Positions 48,550-61,551 are shown, numbered from the stretch's first letter. The stretch is DNA of 64,000 nucleotides from Dermatemys mawii (GCA_007922305.1 ML677335.1:15343734-15407733); one strand, 5' to 3'. The notes: a model not told the origin generated them from the sequence alone. Made by a program: numbers and translations.

Positions 48550-51500
48550 TGATGTATGTCTCTCACACACATTCTGTCCCTGCAAAGCTAGGTAAGAAAA
48601 GCAGAAAGTTGTGTTTTATTTTTCATGGACTTACTGTGGTGGGATTCTCCTTGAAGGGGATTTCCCGGGAGCAGGGATAGGAAGTATGGAACTGTATGCA
48701 GTTTTAGGCAAACCCTTGGCCTGTTCTCTGGGGGGGAAGTTGGCAAACCCTGTCCCCAGAGAGCAAAGGGCAAATTTCCCAAAGTACATTCTCATAAAGA
48801 GTTTCTTTCTCTGAGCCTTCACACAAGGTGTTTTTTTTTTCATGGGAAGAGGCAATCTATCGCAATGTCATTCAGAGAATAGGAGTCTCCATGGTGATCT
48901 CAGAAGTATTCAGCACAAGCTCAACGGCAGAAACTGTCCCATGACTCTTGTAGCTGCCAAATCTTGATCCACAAGCATCCGTACCAGACTGGATTAGGGT
49001 GATGTCTCAGAAAAGTAATGTGTAGCAAGCAGTCTAAGCCCAAAATCTGACCTACTCAAACATTATTATAATCACAAGCGGGGGGAGAGACGCTGGGTCC
49101 TGAGTAGCCATAGTTTAAAAGTGTATGATTCTGTTGTTAGAAAAGGTGCCATTTACATCAAAACCATAGCCACTGCTTAGATATGATCTTACATTTTTTC
49201 TGTTCTTCCACTTGGAAGGAGATAGCCAGCCAGCAGAAAGAGGAAATGTAAGACAACAAACCCTTTCAAAGAGCTGTGCTAACATCATGCTGATGTATAA
49301 ACAAGCAGAGCCACACAACGGACTTTTCCAGCAGGTGGCTACCTCTGGGGCCTTCCCTAAAGGGGGGATCCTAACAGTGGAAAAATAATGCAGCCTGGGA
49401 CTGTGATATTTCTGGAGTAATCTCCGCAAGGATTTGTGGTGAGACAGGGCACATCCCTCCCTTCCTCTGCCTGGAAGAAACACTGCTGCGGAAACATTCC
49501 AAATAGATCAAGGCAGATGGATCAGTGAGGCCCAAGGTTTGGCTAAGGGAAAAGGACTGAACTTGTAAGAATGTAATATCTTTTTTCAAGCTTCTGACAC
49601 TACAAACTATAAGCACTGGAGACTTATATAATTTAGGAGCCATCAATAGGGCTTATGGCATCCTGTAAGAAACTTGAAGAAAGGCCTTCAGATGGCTCAG
49701 GGTTGGTCAACAGCCCAACTTTCCGAAGTATTTCAATTTTCTTTTGTGAGGTAACGCTATGTGAATGATGAGGCAGGTATTCATTGGTTTTACAACTGGG
49801 ATGAATTTGACAACCCTTGATTTCAATGGGGACAGTATTTCTCCGGTTGTGTTTTAGTCAGGAACTAGTAATACCTCTCAACCAGCATGAAATATTTATA
49901 TATGCAAATTGCAATTTTGGTCCCATATATCTTTGTATTTTATACAGCGGGGTAATTATTTGAAGAATACTGACATTAATTTTAATGACTGGAGAATCTC
50001 TCCCAAAATCCTGTTAACTCTGCTACTTAACAAAAATCCTCTAACATTTAAGACACATTTGTGCAAAATAGCAAAGAAAAAATAAAATAAATACAAATAT
50101 AATAACAGTTGTGACAACTCTGCAGGGACCTTAATGCCACGTAGAAAATGCACAAGGTCAACATATAGTGGTCAGAAGAAGCATTTTATCTCATATAATA
50201 TATACTTTTAACTATCATCTAATTGTCAGTCTGGAAGAGTTCAAACATTTTCCCATGAACAAACACATTATGGACCATGGATTGTGCTTGTTGGTAATTA
50301 AAGGGCATGTAGCTATAATGTCACTGCTGGGTTGTTTTGGGGTCTGGGAAAGGGCACCCCTCACACTGACAGATGGGACTAACGAGCTCCCATAGGTCTG
50401 TTCAAGACCATGAGAGGTGTACTGGCAAGGCTTGTGCTGTCTGGCGCAGGGGTGCTTAAAAGGGACAACCTGCCACAGGAAGAGGCAATGAACAGGGAGT
50501 AGGTTGCCTTACCTCAGACAGCTGCACCAGGCTCTCTGGGAGGGAGACAGCAACAAGTCTCACCACTCCCGTAGCTGTATGACACAGCCTCAGAGCAGTA
50601 TCTCCCATGAGGAGGGACTGGAGGTGGACCCCATGAAGACTAAGCCCAAAGGGCTGACACAGGACTGCCTGAGTTCCAGGTCACAGTTGCTTCTTTTCAA
50701 TTTCCCATGGACACCTCTCTTCCATAAGGGAACAAAGAAGGGAGATGACTTTTCTTTTTTGTTTGCTCCAAGAATCCCTTGGACATCCACTGAGAGAAGA
50801 AAAAGTCAATGCAAGGATCCGGAATAGGGTCTGGTGGGGACTTGAGGGGTCCCTATCTCCCATGACTAATGGATTTTACTGAGGAATTCTGGTGGTTACC
50901 AGCCTCCTGTTAGTCTACTATAAACTATCTCAGGATTTGTTCTCTCACATGCAGTTAACTTTAAAACAGTAACAACTGAAACACTAAAAACAATTGTGAG
51001 GTTCACTTTTTTCCATATATTCTCACAGCAACTGGTTTTGGTCTTGAATAAGTGGGTTTGTCAGTAATGCTGTGTTCTGGTTCAGTCGAGTGTGTGGAAA
51101 CATTTCCTCTACACTATGTATTTCATTCTGAATTTCATGATTACAAAAACTCAAGCAAAACAGAGAGCTTCAGTTTCACTGAGAAAACCATATATCATCC
51201 TCGTCCACTCAAGACTGGGTTCAGGTTCATAGAAGTCAATAAGCATTTTGCCTGACTGAAAGCTACCTCCTCTCCAACCATGCATATGTGGCCTGTCCCT
51301 CTTCCCAGGGCCTAGTTTAGCTAAAGCCAAATTCCCTTGATAGATTTTGAGAATACAAAAAGAGGAAACCTGGCACACTTATTTAACATGCCTCCTTTCC
51401 TGATGCATTTCTTTATATAGGATGTGGTAACTTACTCTGAATTAATATATATTCACACAGGACTTTTGAACATCAGACTGTCTTCTACTAATCAGTTTGT

Positions 51501-54500
51501 ATCTCTACTGTTTTAAAAACTTTTCTGTCCCCAGCTTTTGTATGTCTGAATTTTTAACACAAAAACCTACAACAGAATCTAAGTAGGAATTCTTTGGCTA
51601 GAGCTGGTAAAGGTAACTAACATTCCATCAGATCAGTTAATCTCATTTTGGGTGAAATGAATTATGGCACCAATCCAGCAACATACTTAAGCACATGCTT
51701 AACTGTTATAATATTGCCAATCCCAGGCATTCAAAATCATGAGTTAGAACTCCCCACCCCATCCCACCACCAAACCAAGAGACTGGCTTAAAATAATGAA
51801 ATATTAAAAATAATAAATGTTGGATTCATTTTATTTGCCTTCTGGTTTTTGAGTCTTTACAGCTCACATTTTCAAGCTCTTTTTTCTTCTCGGCAATCAT
51901 GAGGAATAGGAACTACTTTTTAAAAAACTAAAACTTAGATCCTCATGCAATCACTAATATTCTCTGATGTCTACATTTCTAATACTAAAAATAAAAGTTT
52001 AACAATCATAAGTATGTCAATGAAAACCATAGTTATAATAATAACAAAACCTGGACAGATGTGAATTTTGCGTAATTGCAGTTTTTGCTGCAAACATGTT
52101 GCACAGCTATGTTTATCACAGAATGCAAATTACAGAAGGTGTTTAGGTAACATTTTCAGTATACATTTCATGACATATGCAGATATATTTCTATAATTGA
52201 TATGGATCAATTATACTATACTATATTATAGTATATCCAAGCAAGCAAGTAAGAGAAAAGCTACTTGTGTAGACAACAAGGTTGGTCCACTGTAGTCAGT
52301 GGTGTGCATCACCACACAAGCTTGACTAGGGCCTGATTCTTCTTTCATTTACTCTTACTGGTGAAACTCCACTGAATACAATGCAATGTGCCCAAGCCTT
52401 TAGTGAGAGGAAATGTTTTGACTGCTCTAAGGTCAGTGCCACCCCTGTGGTGTAGCAAAGAAAGATTGCAGCAGCCAGGTCTTTATGCAAAGCAGGGGGT
52501 AAATAGGAACCTTCCAATTGGAAGTTACAGACATCATTGTAATCTTTCCTATGATGTGAGATGATCCACTATCAAGTCAGCTCAAGGTTTGTTATCTATC
52601 CTGTAAGAAACACAAGGAATTTTTGGATCTCAGTGACTGCACCACCAGAAAGGGTAACCTTTCAGAACTGCTTGTTTTAAAAGGACTTTCTTTTGTTTAT
52701 TGAGGATGAGGTAAAACAGACCCTCAGCTGGTTTGAATTTGGCATTTGCTGCAGAATTTGTTAAAAGGTCAGCCCTGACTCCGTATATTTGCAGAAATCT
52801 CTGATCTCAAAATTATTTTGTTCTAAACACAAATGCAACACAGGAATTATGTTTGTCATTAGAACCCCCTTGAATTTGTGGGTACCATAGTAATAGCTCA
52901 TGCAGCAACGTGTATGTGATTATGACTATTGTCCATCTGCCAGACTAGATATTATGGGCCTAATTCACTGAAGTGAAGCAGGTCCTATATGCCAGAATGT
53001 GAACACAAAAGGGACTGACAGTTTTCCCAAAAGCAAAATAAAATAGATGACAGTTATAGCAGTACACATTTCTGCAGAGAGAAATGTAGCCAGTATCAAA
53101 CCACAGACACTTTATAGAAATGTTGCTGTAAATTAGTATTGAAAACATATTGTGCTAGTGTGGATATGCAAATATAGTCAGTAGGGAAGAGTTATTCCCT
53201 CAAAAATGTATTAAATGATTTTTAAAAAATAATTAACTTAGCTGTGATTCCTGAACTTTTGTGTTTGCTTTCCTCAAATAGACTCACAAACAAGTTTACT
53301 GTAGAAATATTCACAGCAACAGAAAACTTTAACTAGCAAGTTAAGAATATTTGTTGAAAGCCGTTTTTAGCTCATAAACATGAATAATTGCACTAGATTC
53401 CCAATATTAAGTTATTCTAATCCAATCAGGGAACAGAAATGATGCCATGCGATAGCTACATGCCGTCAGAACTAGTTAACACATCTTAAATTTCAACTAC
53501 CATACACTTGCACCAAACTGCTTGACCCATTAAAGAGTGGTTATTCAAACAAGGTGTTCACCAAGCAATTTCAAACAACAAATATATTGAAGGAAATAAC
53601 CTGTTTGAGAATAAATCCCAGACAGAAGTAGATGCAAGCTGAATAATAAATTATTCACTAAGAATTATTTGCTCAGATCTAACTATAAAAATTCAAAGGG
53701 AGAAATATCAATTCATGCCCTCACTATTAACAATACTGTAAAAAAAATCTGACTCTTAAAATAATGCAAAGACTTTCAGGTCTTGAAGAAAGTGAGTGAA
53801 AGTCAAAAAGATTCCCCTAGGAAGAGAGTCAAAGACAAAGAGCAGAAAACACTGAGACAAACAAGTTCATGTCTCCAAGGAGTAGACTGGCCTCCTTCCA
53901 CCTTTTTGTTTTTGGAGGGCTGCTGCTTTCAGTCCTGCTTTAGCCAATTCATGCAGCTGAAACAGAATAGAGGGGAAAACAAGTAAGCAATATATGTATC
54001 ATCCACATTTGTAAATTAAGGAAGGTGTACAGCAAATGCTAAAGGAAAAGCTAATGATCGGAGTTAGCAGTTAAGCCTTAAGAGGTTTTGCAGAACATAG
54101 ATTACTGCAATTCTTCGTGTTGCCAGGTTACAGTAGCCACCTACCAGTAGTGATAGTGGAGCAGAACACAAAATGAATACAGTGCGATTCAGATTTAGAA
54201 ATCAGTGCTTATAAAGCTCAGCCCGTTTTAAGGATCATTTTATAGAAAACCAAACACACTGCACATTATTTTTGCATTGGCATATATAGTTCTGCTTAAA
54301 AGGATCAGCTGGCCTTCATTTATAAATATCACAATGAAAACAAACTAGAGGCTAATAGGAGCCAGCAGCACAGTCAAGCTCATCTCTGCCCATTCTGCAA
54401 CATGTCTGCCAATGTGCATTTCCGTTGCACAGCAAGGTGAAGATTTTCCTAAGTACTAAAAACAATGCCTAAATCATGCCAAGGATAGCAGATAAACATT

Positions 54501-55255
54501 TCATAATGCCTCAGTCTTCCCTTACAAACCTCACTGAAAACAAGGAAACAAATTGTGAATCACTTGCAGTCTAATCAGAATCTGAAACACAAGCAAAAAC
54601 AAAATAGTATGAACCTAGAAACAGATTGGGCACTCTGATGTGGGACACAGCAGGAGATAGCTTGTTCTGTTGAGCCACAAAACCAACCACGATTGCAGTG
54701 GTAATGAATAAGTCAAATATTGCAATGATTGAAGCATGAGTGTGCACCTGAAAATCCACAAACCATATTGTTTTTATACAAATTCAGGGAAAGAAAGCAG
54801 ATACAGAACTTAGCATAAGACAGACCTGGAAAATGTCATTTGTCTCTCTTCTTTTACTGGACTGTGATCAAATAAACATTTATAATATTTATATTTGTGG
54901 AGAAACACATTGTTTGGACATGTAATTTGAAATGTGAGGTATATTTTAAAGGTCCTCAGGTAGAAAAAAATTAACTGAGAATCATGGTACTGTTCTGTGG
55001 TAATATATCTGTAAGTAACAGACATGATTTTCTTACTGAAAAATCTACAACACTTCAGTGTTTCCATGAGGGCTGCAATGTGGCTAGAGTATAGATCCAA
55101 AAGAAATACCTGGATAATTGATAGTTGAGTTAAATGAGTAACTTAAAAAAATGGAACTTGGGGCTTCATCCATGGTAAAATATCGCCTTTGTAATGGATA
55201 GTTTTGCCAACCACAGTACAAAACTTTCAATTCTCAGTATAAAAATTGGAGACAG
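48550..55255. other. Intergenic, no gene recognised
   Basis: About 6.7 kb without exon-like conserved frames. Short open frames at 49115-49483 and 50504-50827 lack similarity I know. A stretch around 51700-51905 resembles an old DNA-element family (ATTTGCCTTCTGGTTTTTGA) but is not delimited. A small inverted repeat ATAATTGAT/ATCAATTAT lies near 52193-52214. Confidence 0.55.
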
Positions 55256-55262
55256 GCTAGTG

Positions 55263-55682
55263 CAGTGATTCTCAACCAGGGGGTTCGACTCCTCATACCC
55301 CTGTGGGCACACAGAGGTCTTCCAGGGCATACATCAACTCATCTAGACATTTGCCAAGTTTTACAACAGGCTACATAAAAAGCACTAATGAAGCCCAAAC
55401 AAACTAAAATTTCATACAGACAATGATTTGTTTGTACTGCTCTATATACTATACATTGACTTGTAAGTACAAGATTTATATTCTAGTTGATTTATTTTAT
55501 AATTATATAGTAAATATGAGAAAGTAAGCCATTTTTCAGTAATTATGCGCTTTGACACTTCTGTATTTTTATGTCTGATATTGTAAGTAAGTAGCTTTTA
55601 AGGGAGGTGAAACATGGGGGTACACAAGACAAATCAGACTCCTGAAAGGACTACAGTACTCTGGGAAGGCTGAGGACCACTG
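55263..55682. mobile_element. hAT (Charlie-like) non-autonomous element
   Basis: Ends CAGTGATTCTCAACC and GGCTGAGGACCACTG pair at 11 of 15. The body has CCCTGTGGGCACACAGAGGT, and ends with GAAACATGGGGGTACAC. No clean 8-bp duplication is visible, so the exact boundaries are approximate. Confidence 0.75.
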
Positions 55683-55969
55683 CACTAAGGGATTAATACA
55701 GTGGTGAATCCACTGGGCTCACCCCACCATGAATCCTTTCTGAATGGTTGTGTGCAGACAGCCCTGACTGAGATGCACTCCACAGCATACAGGGTGTTGC
55801 GCCATGTTCAAACTTCACAACTGTTGCCTCCCTCTGTATAGCACAACTATACAAATCCACTGCAGGCAGGAAACTCCATGCCCATGAAAAAGGGACAGCA
55901 TTTGACTCATAACAGCATCAGTGCCTTATTATAATGTGCATGGTAGATTAGCCACTGGGCCCATGCCCA

Positions 55970-56285
55970 GTGTCCCCAACAGAAGCTGTGGGACCCCCTC
56001 CCCCGGAAGAAGCTGTAGAACAGGGGAAACCCTCATAGTGCCCCCCAACCCCATCAGAACAGGGAAGCCTCCTCAAGTGACCTGGGCCCTACCCCTTCCC
56101 TGGCAGAAGCTGCAGGATGTGGGAAGCCCCACCCAGTGGCCCAGGCCCCATCCTGTCCCTGGCAGAAGCTGTGAGAAACAGGGGAAAGTGTGAGAAGCCC
56201 TAGCACCCCAACTCTGGTCCCCTACAGAAGCATGAAGATGGCAGGGGAAGCCCCAGCATCCTAACCCTCACTGTGGCCATGGGAC
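55970..56285 (+). repeat. Degenerate tandem repeat
   Basis: The phrase CCCTGGCAGAAGCTG(C/T) with a following GGGAAGCCCC recurs at about 55980, 56095, 56155 and 56225 in worn form. GC-rich, non-coding. Confidence 0.6.
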
Positions 56286-56298
56286 TGGAGGAGCTCTC

Positions 56299-57518
56299 TG
56301 TGACAGGTTACCCCACACACACACTCCCAGGGCACCACCTGATGTACTGGAGTACCACTGAGCCCACCTATTCCACCAGCCTGGGCTCCATTACACTATC
56401 CTGCTAAGATAGGCCCCCTCGCCTCCTCCAGCACACACAAAGGTAGGGACACACACACAGCTACAGAAAGACACAGACACTGAAATCAGCTCTGCCTGGG
56501 AAGACTCAGCTAGAGGATTGCCTGTCACTCAAGTGCATACCCCCTCTGGGGTGCAAACCCAAAATTGTATTGTCTTGTGCTGCACAGAGAACTGTACTGT
56601 ATAAGCTCATTTAATTTGTCTCGTCCCTCAATGTGGAGGAAGACATGCACAGCTTTTTGCCCCCCAGTTAAGAATTCCCCAAACTGGTTTTGGAGAAAAA
56701 AACCAAGTTATTAACTACAAAAGACAGATTTTAAGTGATTATAGGGGATAGCAAATAGATCAAAGCAGATTACTGAACAAATAAAACAAATATGCAAACT
56801 AAGTTTAATACACTAAAGAAACTGGTTACAAATAGCAAATTCTCACCCTAAATGTTGTTTTAGGCATTTCTTTCATAGGCCAGATACTTTTTCCAGCCTG
56901 GGCTGAGCTCTTCTCCCCCTCTTTTGTCTTTGTTTCTTAGTTGTTTCCAGCAGTTATCCTGCCCAGGGATTCAGTGAAGAATGAACCCTGATTATCTCAC
57001 TTCCCTGCCTAAAATAGGATTTACATATGAAAGGAATCCCTTGTCTTTTAGTATGATTCCTCCCTCCCACAATGGAAAAATACTGGTATTCTATCATGGA
57101 GTCCAGCACCAGGTGACACGATCACATGACCTTGCAGCATTAAAGTAGCCATGAGTCAAAAGCTGTTTGCAGCATCCCAGGATGCTTCTCAGGCAGGTAG
57201 GAGATTAGCATCTTAAAAGACCAATTGTCCTCCATAACGGTTCATTGACTTGTCCCCAGCTAACCAGCCAGACTGATTACATTGTGTCTGGTGGGCATTC
57301 TCCAAGTGCAAACACATCGGTAGTACAGATGTATAGTCAATATTCCTAACTTTAACTACAAAAATGATACATGTTTATAAATAGGATAATCATATTCAGT
57401 AAATCATAACCTTTCCAATAATACCTCACAAGATCCATTTTACATAAAATATATTTTAGATATGCTGTAATCATATTATAACAATATTTCTATGAAGAAT
57501 ATGGGGTATAGTATCACA
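56299..57518. mobile_element. LTR-like or terminal-inverted-repeat element, 1.2 kb
   Basis: Starts TGTGACAGGTTACCCCA and ends TGGGGTATAGTATCACA (13 of 17 inverted match), with TG...CA tips. The direct repeat CTCTC abuts both ends (56294-56298 and 57519-57523). A 5-bp duplication with TG/CA tips suits a solo LTR of a retrotransposon or old retrovirus; the extended inverted ends would suit a DNA element. No coding sequence. The class is undecided. Confidence 0.6.
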
Positions 57519-58185
57519 CTCTCACTCCCCGCTGTGCTCTGAGGCCACGGTACAGGAATGGAACTTCTCCAGTCTTGGGGCCCTAATGGAGGGGGGAGGA
57601 TAAAGGAGCAAAAGGGGTTACGAGGTCACAGGTAGAAGTGCAGAATGGGAGTGAGGCTACAGGCAGAAGTGGTGGGGAGTGGCCTCCTACTTGCTCTGGC
57701 CCAGGACCCCAGGAAACCTTAATCCGCCTCGGATAACGTGATCATGTCATTTTGTTATTGTTGGTGGAAGTGTTAGGAATGAAAGTGGCTTTGGGTGGCT
57801 ACAAGGTGGAACTCAGTCTTGTCTCAGGAAGTGCTGTGGACACTGAAGTTTCTTCTTAGGGATAAAAATGTGTGGACTTGTCCTTGGCATGAATTATTTG
57901 TATTAACAAAGAGCCAAAAAGATGACAGCCATCAAACTAAAACAACTCCAGTGATTAGGGAGAATATTTGTAAGCTCTGCCACTTTCAGAATCCTCTGAC
58001 CATCTCATGATAGTCAAGTATATGGAGACTTCACCTAAAAAGAAGAGAATATGTTTGTAAGCTTTAAGTAGATTCTATTCCAATCAGACTGCTATCTGAG
58101 ATCTTCATCTTCAAAAGCAGGATCTCTTTCTCTCTCTACTATGAATGAAGGGTTTGAAAATGCCAGCACCACAAAAAAAATTCCT

Positions 58186-58243
58186 CACCCACCTTGTCTC
58201 TCTAATATCCTGGAGTAACATGGCTACAACTATACTGCATAAC
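58186..58243 (-). repeat. Turtle SINE-like fragment
   Basis: The plus strand CACCCACCTTGTCTCTCTAA and GGAGTAACATGGCTACAAC are the complement of the family at 23420-23545. Confidence 0.75.
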
Positions 58244-58254
58244 ACCACAAACAT

Positions 58255-58497
58255 CTAAATCAGAAGTCCCCAAACTATGGGGCACACTCCCCTATGGGGA
58301 CATAGAGGAATGTTCAGGGTGCAGGGTACAGCTGGGGTCTGAACCAGCCCCCATGGAGGTTGGGGAGGGAGCTCTGGCCCCAGCCTCGGCTTCCAGCCCA
58401 TGTCGGGGTCCCAGCTGCCAGCCCCGCACTCCACTGCCAGCCCTGCACCCAGCCCCCAGCCCAGGACCACAGCTGCTAGTCCCATGCCTGGGGCTCT
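58255..58497 (+). repeat. GC-rich hAT-like repeat
   Basis: Begins AGTCCCCAAACTATGGGGCA and resembles 2318-2590. It contains repeated CCAGC-rich units (58390-58470). Interrupted on the right by a SINE-like repeat. Confidence 0.55.
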
Positions 58498-58645
58498 GCA
58501 TAAGCTTTCATGAGCTAGTACCCACTTCATCGGATGCATGCCATGGAAGTATGCTTCAATACTTTTGTTAGTCTTTAAGGTGCCACAGGACTCTTTGTCG
58601 CTTCTGCAAAACCAGACTAACACAGCTACCTCTCTGATTCTCTGA
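58498..58645 (+). repeat. Turtle SINE-like repeat
   Basis: Has CACTTCATCGGATGCATGCC, GTTAGTCTTTAAGGTGCCAC and AAAACCAGACTAACACAGCT. Same family as the arms at 37264-37462. Confidence 0.8.
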
Positions 58646-59544
58646 GAAGCAGGCTCTGTAGAAAGTCTACATCAGTTACAGGAGCCTGATCTGCTGTTAG
58701 CAGCCCTGCAACCCTACAAGACAGTTTCTTTTGTCCATATACTGCACAAAACCGGGATTTCCATTCTAAGGATCTCACAGTTACAATACCTCATAATCTT
58801 TAAAGACAGCAAAGCAAAAAGTAAGTGTAGGAAATACAGCTCTATGCCACTGTTATGTTCCTTTTCTTTAGATCTGTAAGTAGATTCACACTTTGTAATT
58901 CAAACTGAACTATATATAAAACACAACACCCCTGAAGGATGCTCATCAGAACTTTGTTTTTATTTCTACTAGGTTTGGCGTAGCCCACAACAATGGTTTC
59001 CCATGCAGCCTAATCCAAATGTTGTTATGCAGCATGTTTCCACAAAATTAATTAAGAAAGTATTTCCATGGGGACTCTAATACAGTCCACGTTGCATTTA
59101 TCTGACGCCATCACTTTTTGTCTTCTTCTTTACCTTCTCTTGTTTTTCTATCATATTCCATATTCTATCATGGAAAGATTCTTCCTTCTTTTGTTTTAAA
59201 GGCACTAACATAGTGGGCTGACATCATCCTTGGTATTCTTTAGTTCCATGAACTGAATCTTCAGTAGAAAGTGAAACCATTCAAAGGAATTACACCAGGA
59301 ATAAAACTGGCCCAATGACTATTTGTCTATGGGCATGTCTATATGCCATGACAATGTGCAGTAACCTGGGGCTCATGGTGTCCTTTGCATCAATGCATAT
59401 TAGGGAATTTTTAGTGTACAGCAGCAGAGTCCATATGGACAATCATTGCACGGCACACTGGAACACTGAAGATTTACACCTGAGTTTACTGGGCACTAAC
59501 TCATTGTATAAACAAACCCTAAGGTCCAGCCCAATGAGAAGTGT

Positions 59545-59985
59545 CTTTACAGTAAGACACTTAAAGAACTCAATCTGCTTAGTTTGTCAAAAAGAAGATC
59601 AAGAAATGACTGTACTTTTAAGGAGGAGGGCAGGAATACCTAATGCTAAAAGGATATTTAAATTACTGGAGGAAGACATAACAAAAAATAATGGCTGGAA
59701 ACTAAAGTCAGATAAATTGAAATGAAAAATAAGGCAGAAATTTTAACTATGAGGCTACTCAACCATCGCAAAAAACTACCCAGGGACATGCTGGATTCTC
59801 CATGTCTTAAAGTCTTCAAATCAAAACTGGATGCTTTTCCTGGAAGATATGCTTTAGTGAAACATAAGTTATAGAGATAACTGAGTTAAATTCTATGCAC
59901 TGTGTTAACAGGAGATAAAATTAGATAATCTAATGAGTCCCTCCTGACCTTAAAATCTAAGACTCTTACATGCTAGAAGTAATCT
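59545..59985 (+). mobile_element. CR1/L3-like LINE 3' fragment
   Basis: Plus-strand: TTAAAGAACTCAATCTGCTT (reading LKELNLL), a non-coding tail GACATGCTGGATTCTCCATG, TCAAAACTGGATGCTTTTCC, and CCCTCCTGACCTTAAAATCT at the 3' end. Confidence 0.8.
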
Positions 59986-60069
59986 TGAAATTCAGTTATG
60001 TACATAGCCATTCTCCCAACCTTGGTTGCCTAAGCAACCAGGGCTGTGTTAAACTCTCCACTTTCCTTT

Positions 60070-60150
60070 CTCAAGCAAAATTCATTGTGCCTCAGTTTTC
60101 TAATCTGGTAAATGGGGCTAATGATATTTACTTCACATGGGTATAATAAA
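60070..60150 (-). repeat. MIR-like fragment
   Basis: TGTGCCTCAGTTTTCTAATC and GTAAATGGGGCTAATGATAT are the complement of the MIR core. Confidence 0.75.
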
Positions 60151-60339
60151 GTTAAACGCATTAATTTTTGCAATTTTTTTGAGATCTTCAAATTAGACAC
60201 ACAAAATGCAAAACATAGCCATGAAATATGTCTTTCTAAATATTTGCTTTTGATTAGTTCTGTTTTACTATTCTTGGTATATTTATGTTTAATTTTGAAA
60301 ATTTAAAGATCTATATACAATATTAAATGTAACTTCTTG

Positions 60340-60475
60340 TATGATCTTTAGAGCAAGGACAATTTCTTTTTACATGTTTGTATAGTACTTAGCACAAAAG
60401 GGAACTAATTTCAGTCGGGGGCTTTAGGTACTATTGTAACACTAATTAATAAATGAATAATCATACTTAATAATG
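60340..60475 (+). repeat. L2/MIR-like 3' tail
   Basis: GTATAGTACTTAGCACAAAA, GGGGCTTTAGGTACTATTGT and ATTAATAAATGAATAATC follow the common sauropsid tail. It lies about 200 bp after the MIR core at 60070-60150 and may belong to the same insertion. Confidence 0.7.
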
Positions 60476-61431
60476 ATGGTAGGTCCCAGTCCTGCTCCCA
60501 CTGAAATAAGATCCTTTCTTCATTGTATTTGTAATGTGTCTAGATGCTTTAAACAGCCTGCTTTCCCCTTTTCTTCTAAAAATGATGAAATCAGGCAACC
60601 AAATAAATATCTATATTGAACTTTATTGAATATCATTTATTTTTGAACATTCAGTGATGCACTATGTTTAGCACACATGTGAGACAGGTAAGGGTGTTCT
60701 TAAAAATTTCCGTGTGGCAAAACCTTTGCATGGTAGAATATTTTGTTTCAAAATGACAGTTGTAGGCATTCTCTCATACTCAGTAATATTTTCCATGTGT
60801 GCCTTTTTGTTTTTCAGGGATATGAACATGTGCAATAAAGGCCAAGGACAGAAATTAATCTAACAGCTTTTGTAGCAATGCTTTTGATGGTTTCACTCAA
60901 TTTCATTTTCCAGGGGATACTGGCTTTTTTACTTCTCTTGTTGCTTGTAATATGTAAAGCACAATTCCCAAAGGTTTATGAGTCTGTAAGGATCCAGAAA
61001 AAGATGACTGTTTCTTCCCACACATGCACATTCCACCCCACACCCACTCACCCACCCACCAGCAAAACATAATGCTGTACTATTTTTGGTAACAAGGAAG
61101 GGCCTCCCTATGAAAACAGAAAGCAGTGTATTTTCTCAGTTACATCAACTTGCAATCTAATGCTGTGTTGTGCTCAGTGTTTTTGTGGTGATGCAAGTCT
61201 TTTTTTTTCCCCCTCCCTACAGCTGGTTGGATTTTCCCCATCTTACAGCACCTCGCAGGTCCCTTCTCTGAGCAGTACGTTGCCTGAGTGAGTAGAAACA
61301 CAGATCAGCTGCAGGTTTCTATCTTCAATAAGAGATACAGAGGGAAAGGGAAAAGGGTTGGAAAAGGAGAGACAAATATTGACTTGGCCTTATAGAAAGA
61401 CATCCAGCGACTGAATAAAGAAGCCCTGTTC

Positions 61432-61551
61432 ATGTTTTGGGATATTCTTTCAACTGGCTGGAACCAGAGTGGATCAAAAGAATGGGAAATGCCAGCAGAC
61501 CCTTTAGAAGAATTGCTTATTTCGTATGCCTTTTTTGTATGCTTTTGCTGA
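61432..61551 (+). promoter_or_regulatory. Upstream ORF overlapping the LGI1 start
   Basis: ATG at 61432, 50 nt before the LGI1 ATG and in another frame, opens 39 codons and stops with TGA at 61549-61551, inside the coding exon. Its start context is weak (T at -3, T at +4), so leaky scanning to the strong LGI1 ATG is expected. A regulatory effect is inference. Confidence 0.5.

Noticed and set aside
50504..50827. 107-codon open frame
   Set aside because: No recognisable domain, no splice or conservation signal, and the reverse strand is open over the same stretch.
52193..52237. Small inverted repeats near 52.2 kb
   Set aside because: Short, AT-only palindromes are expected by chance in this composition.
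61437..61481. Extension of the LGI1 frame upstream to 61437
   Set aside because: The codon at 61437 is TTG, not ATG; the first in-frame ATG is 61482.
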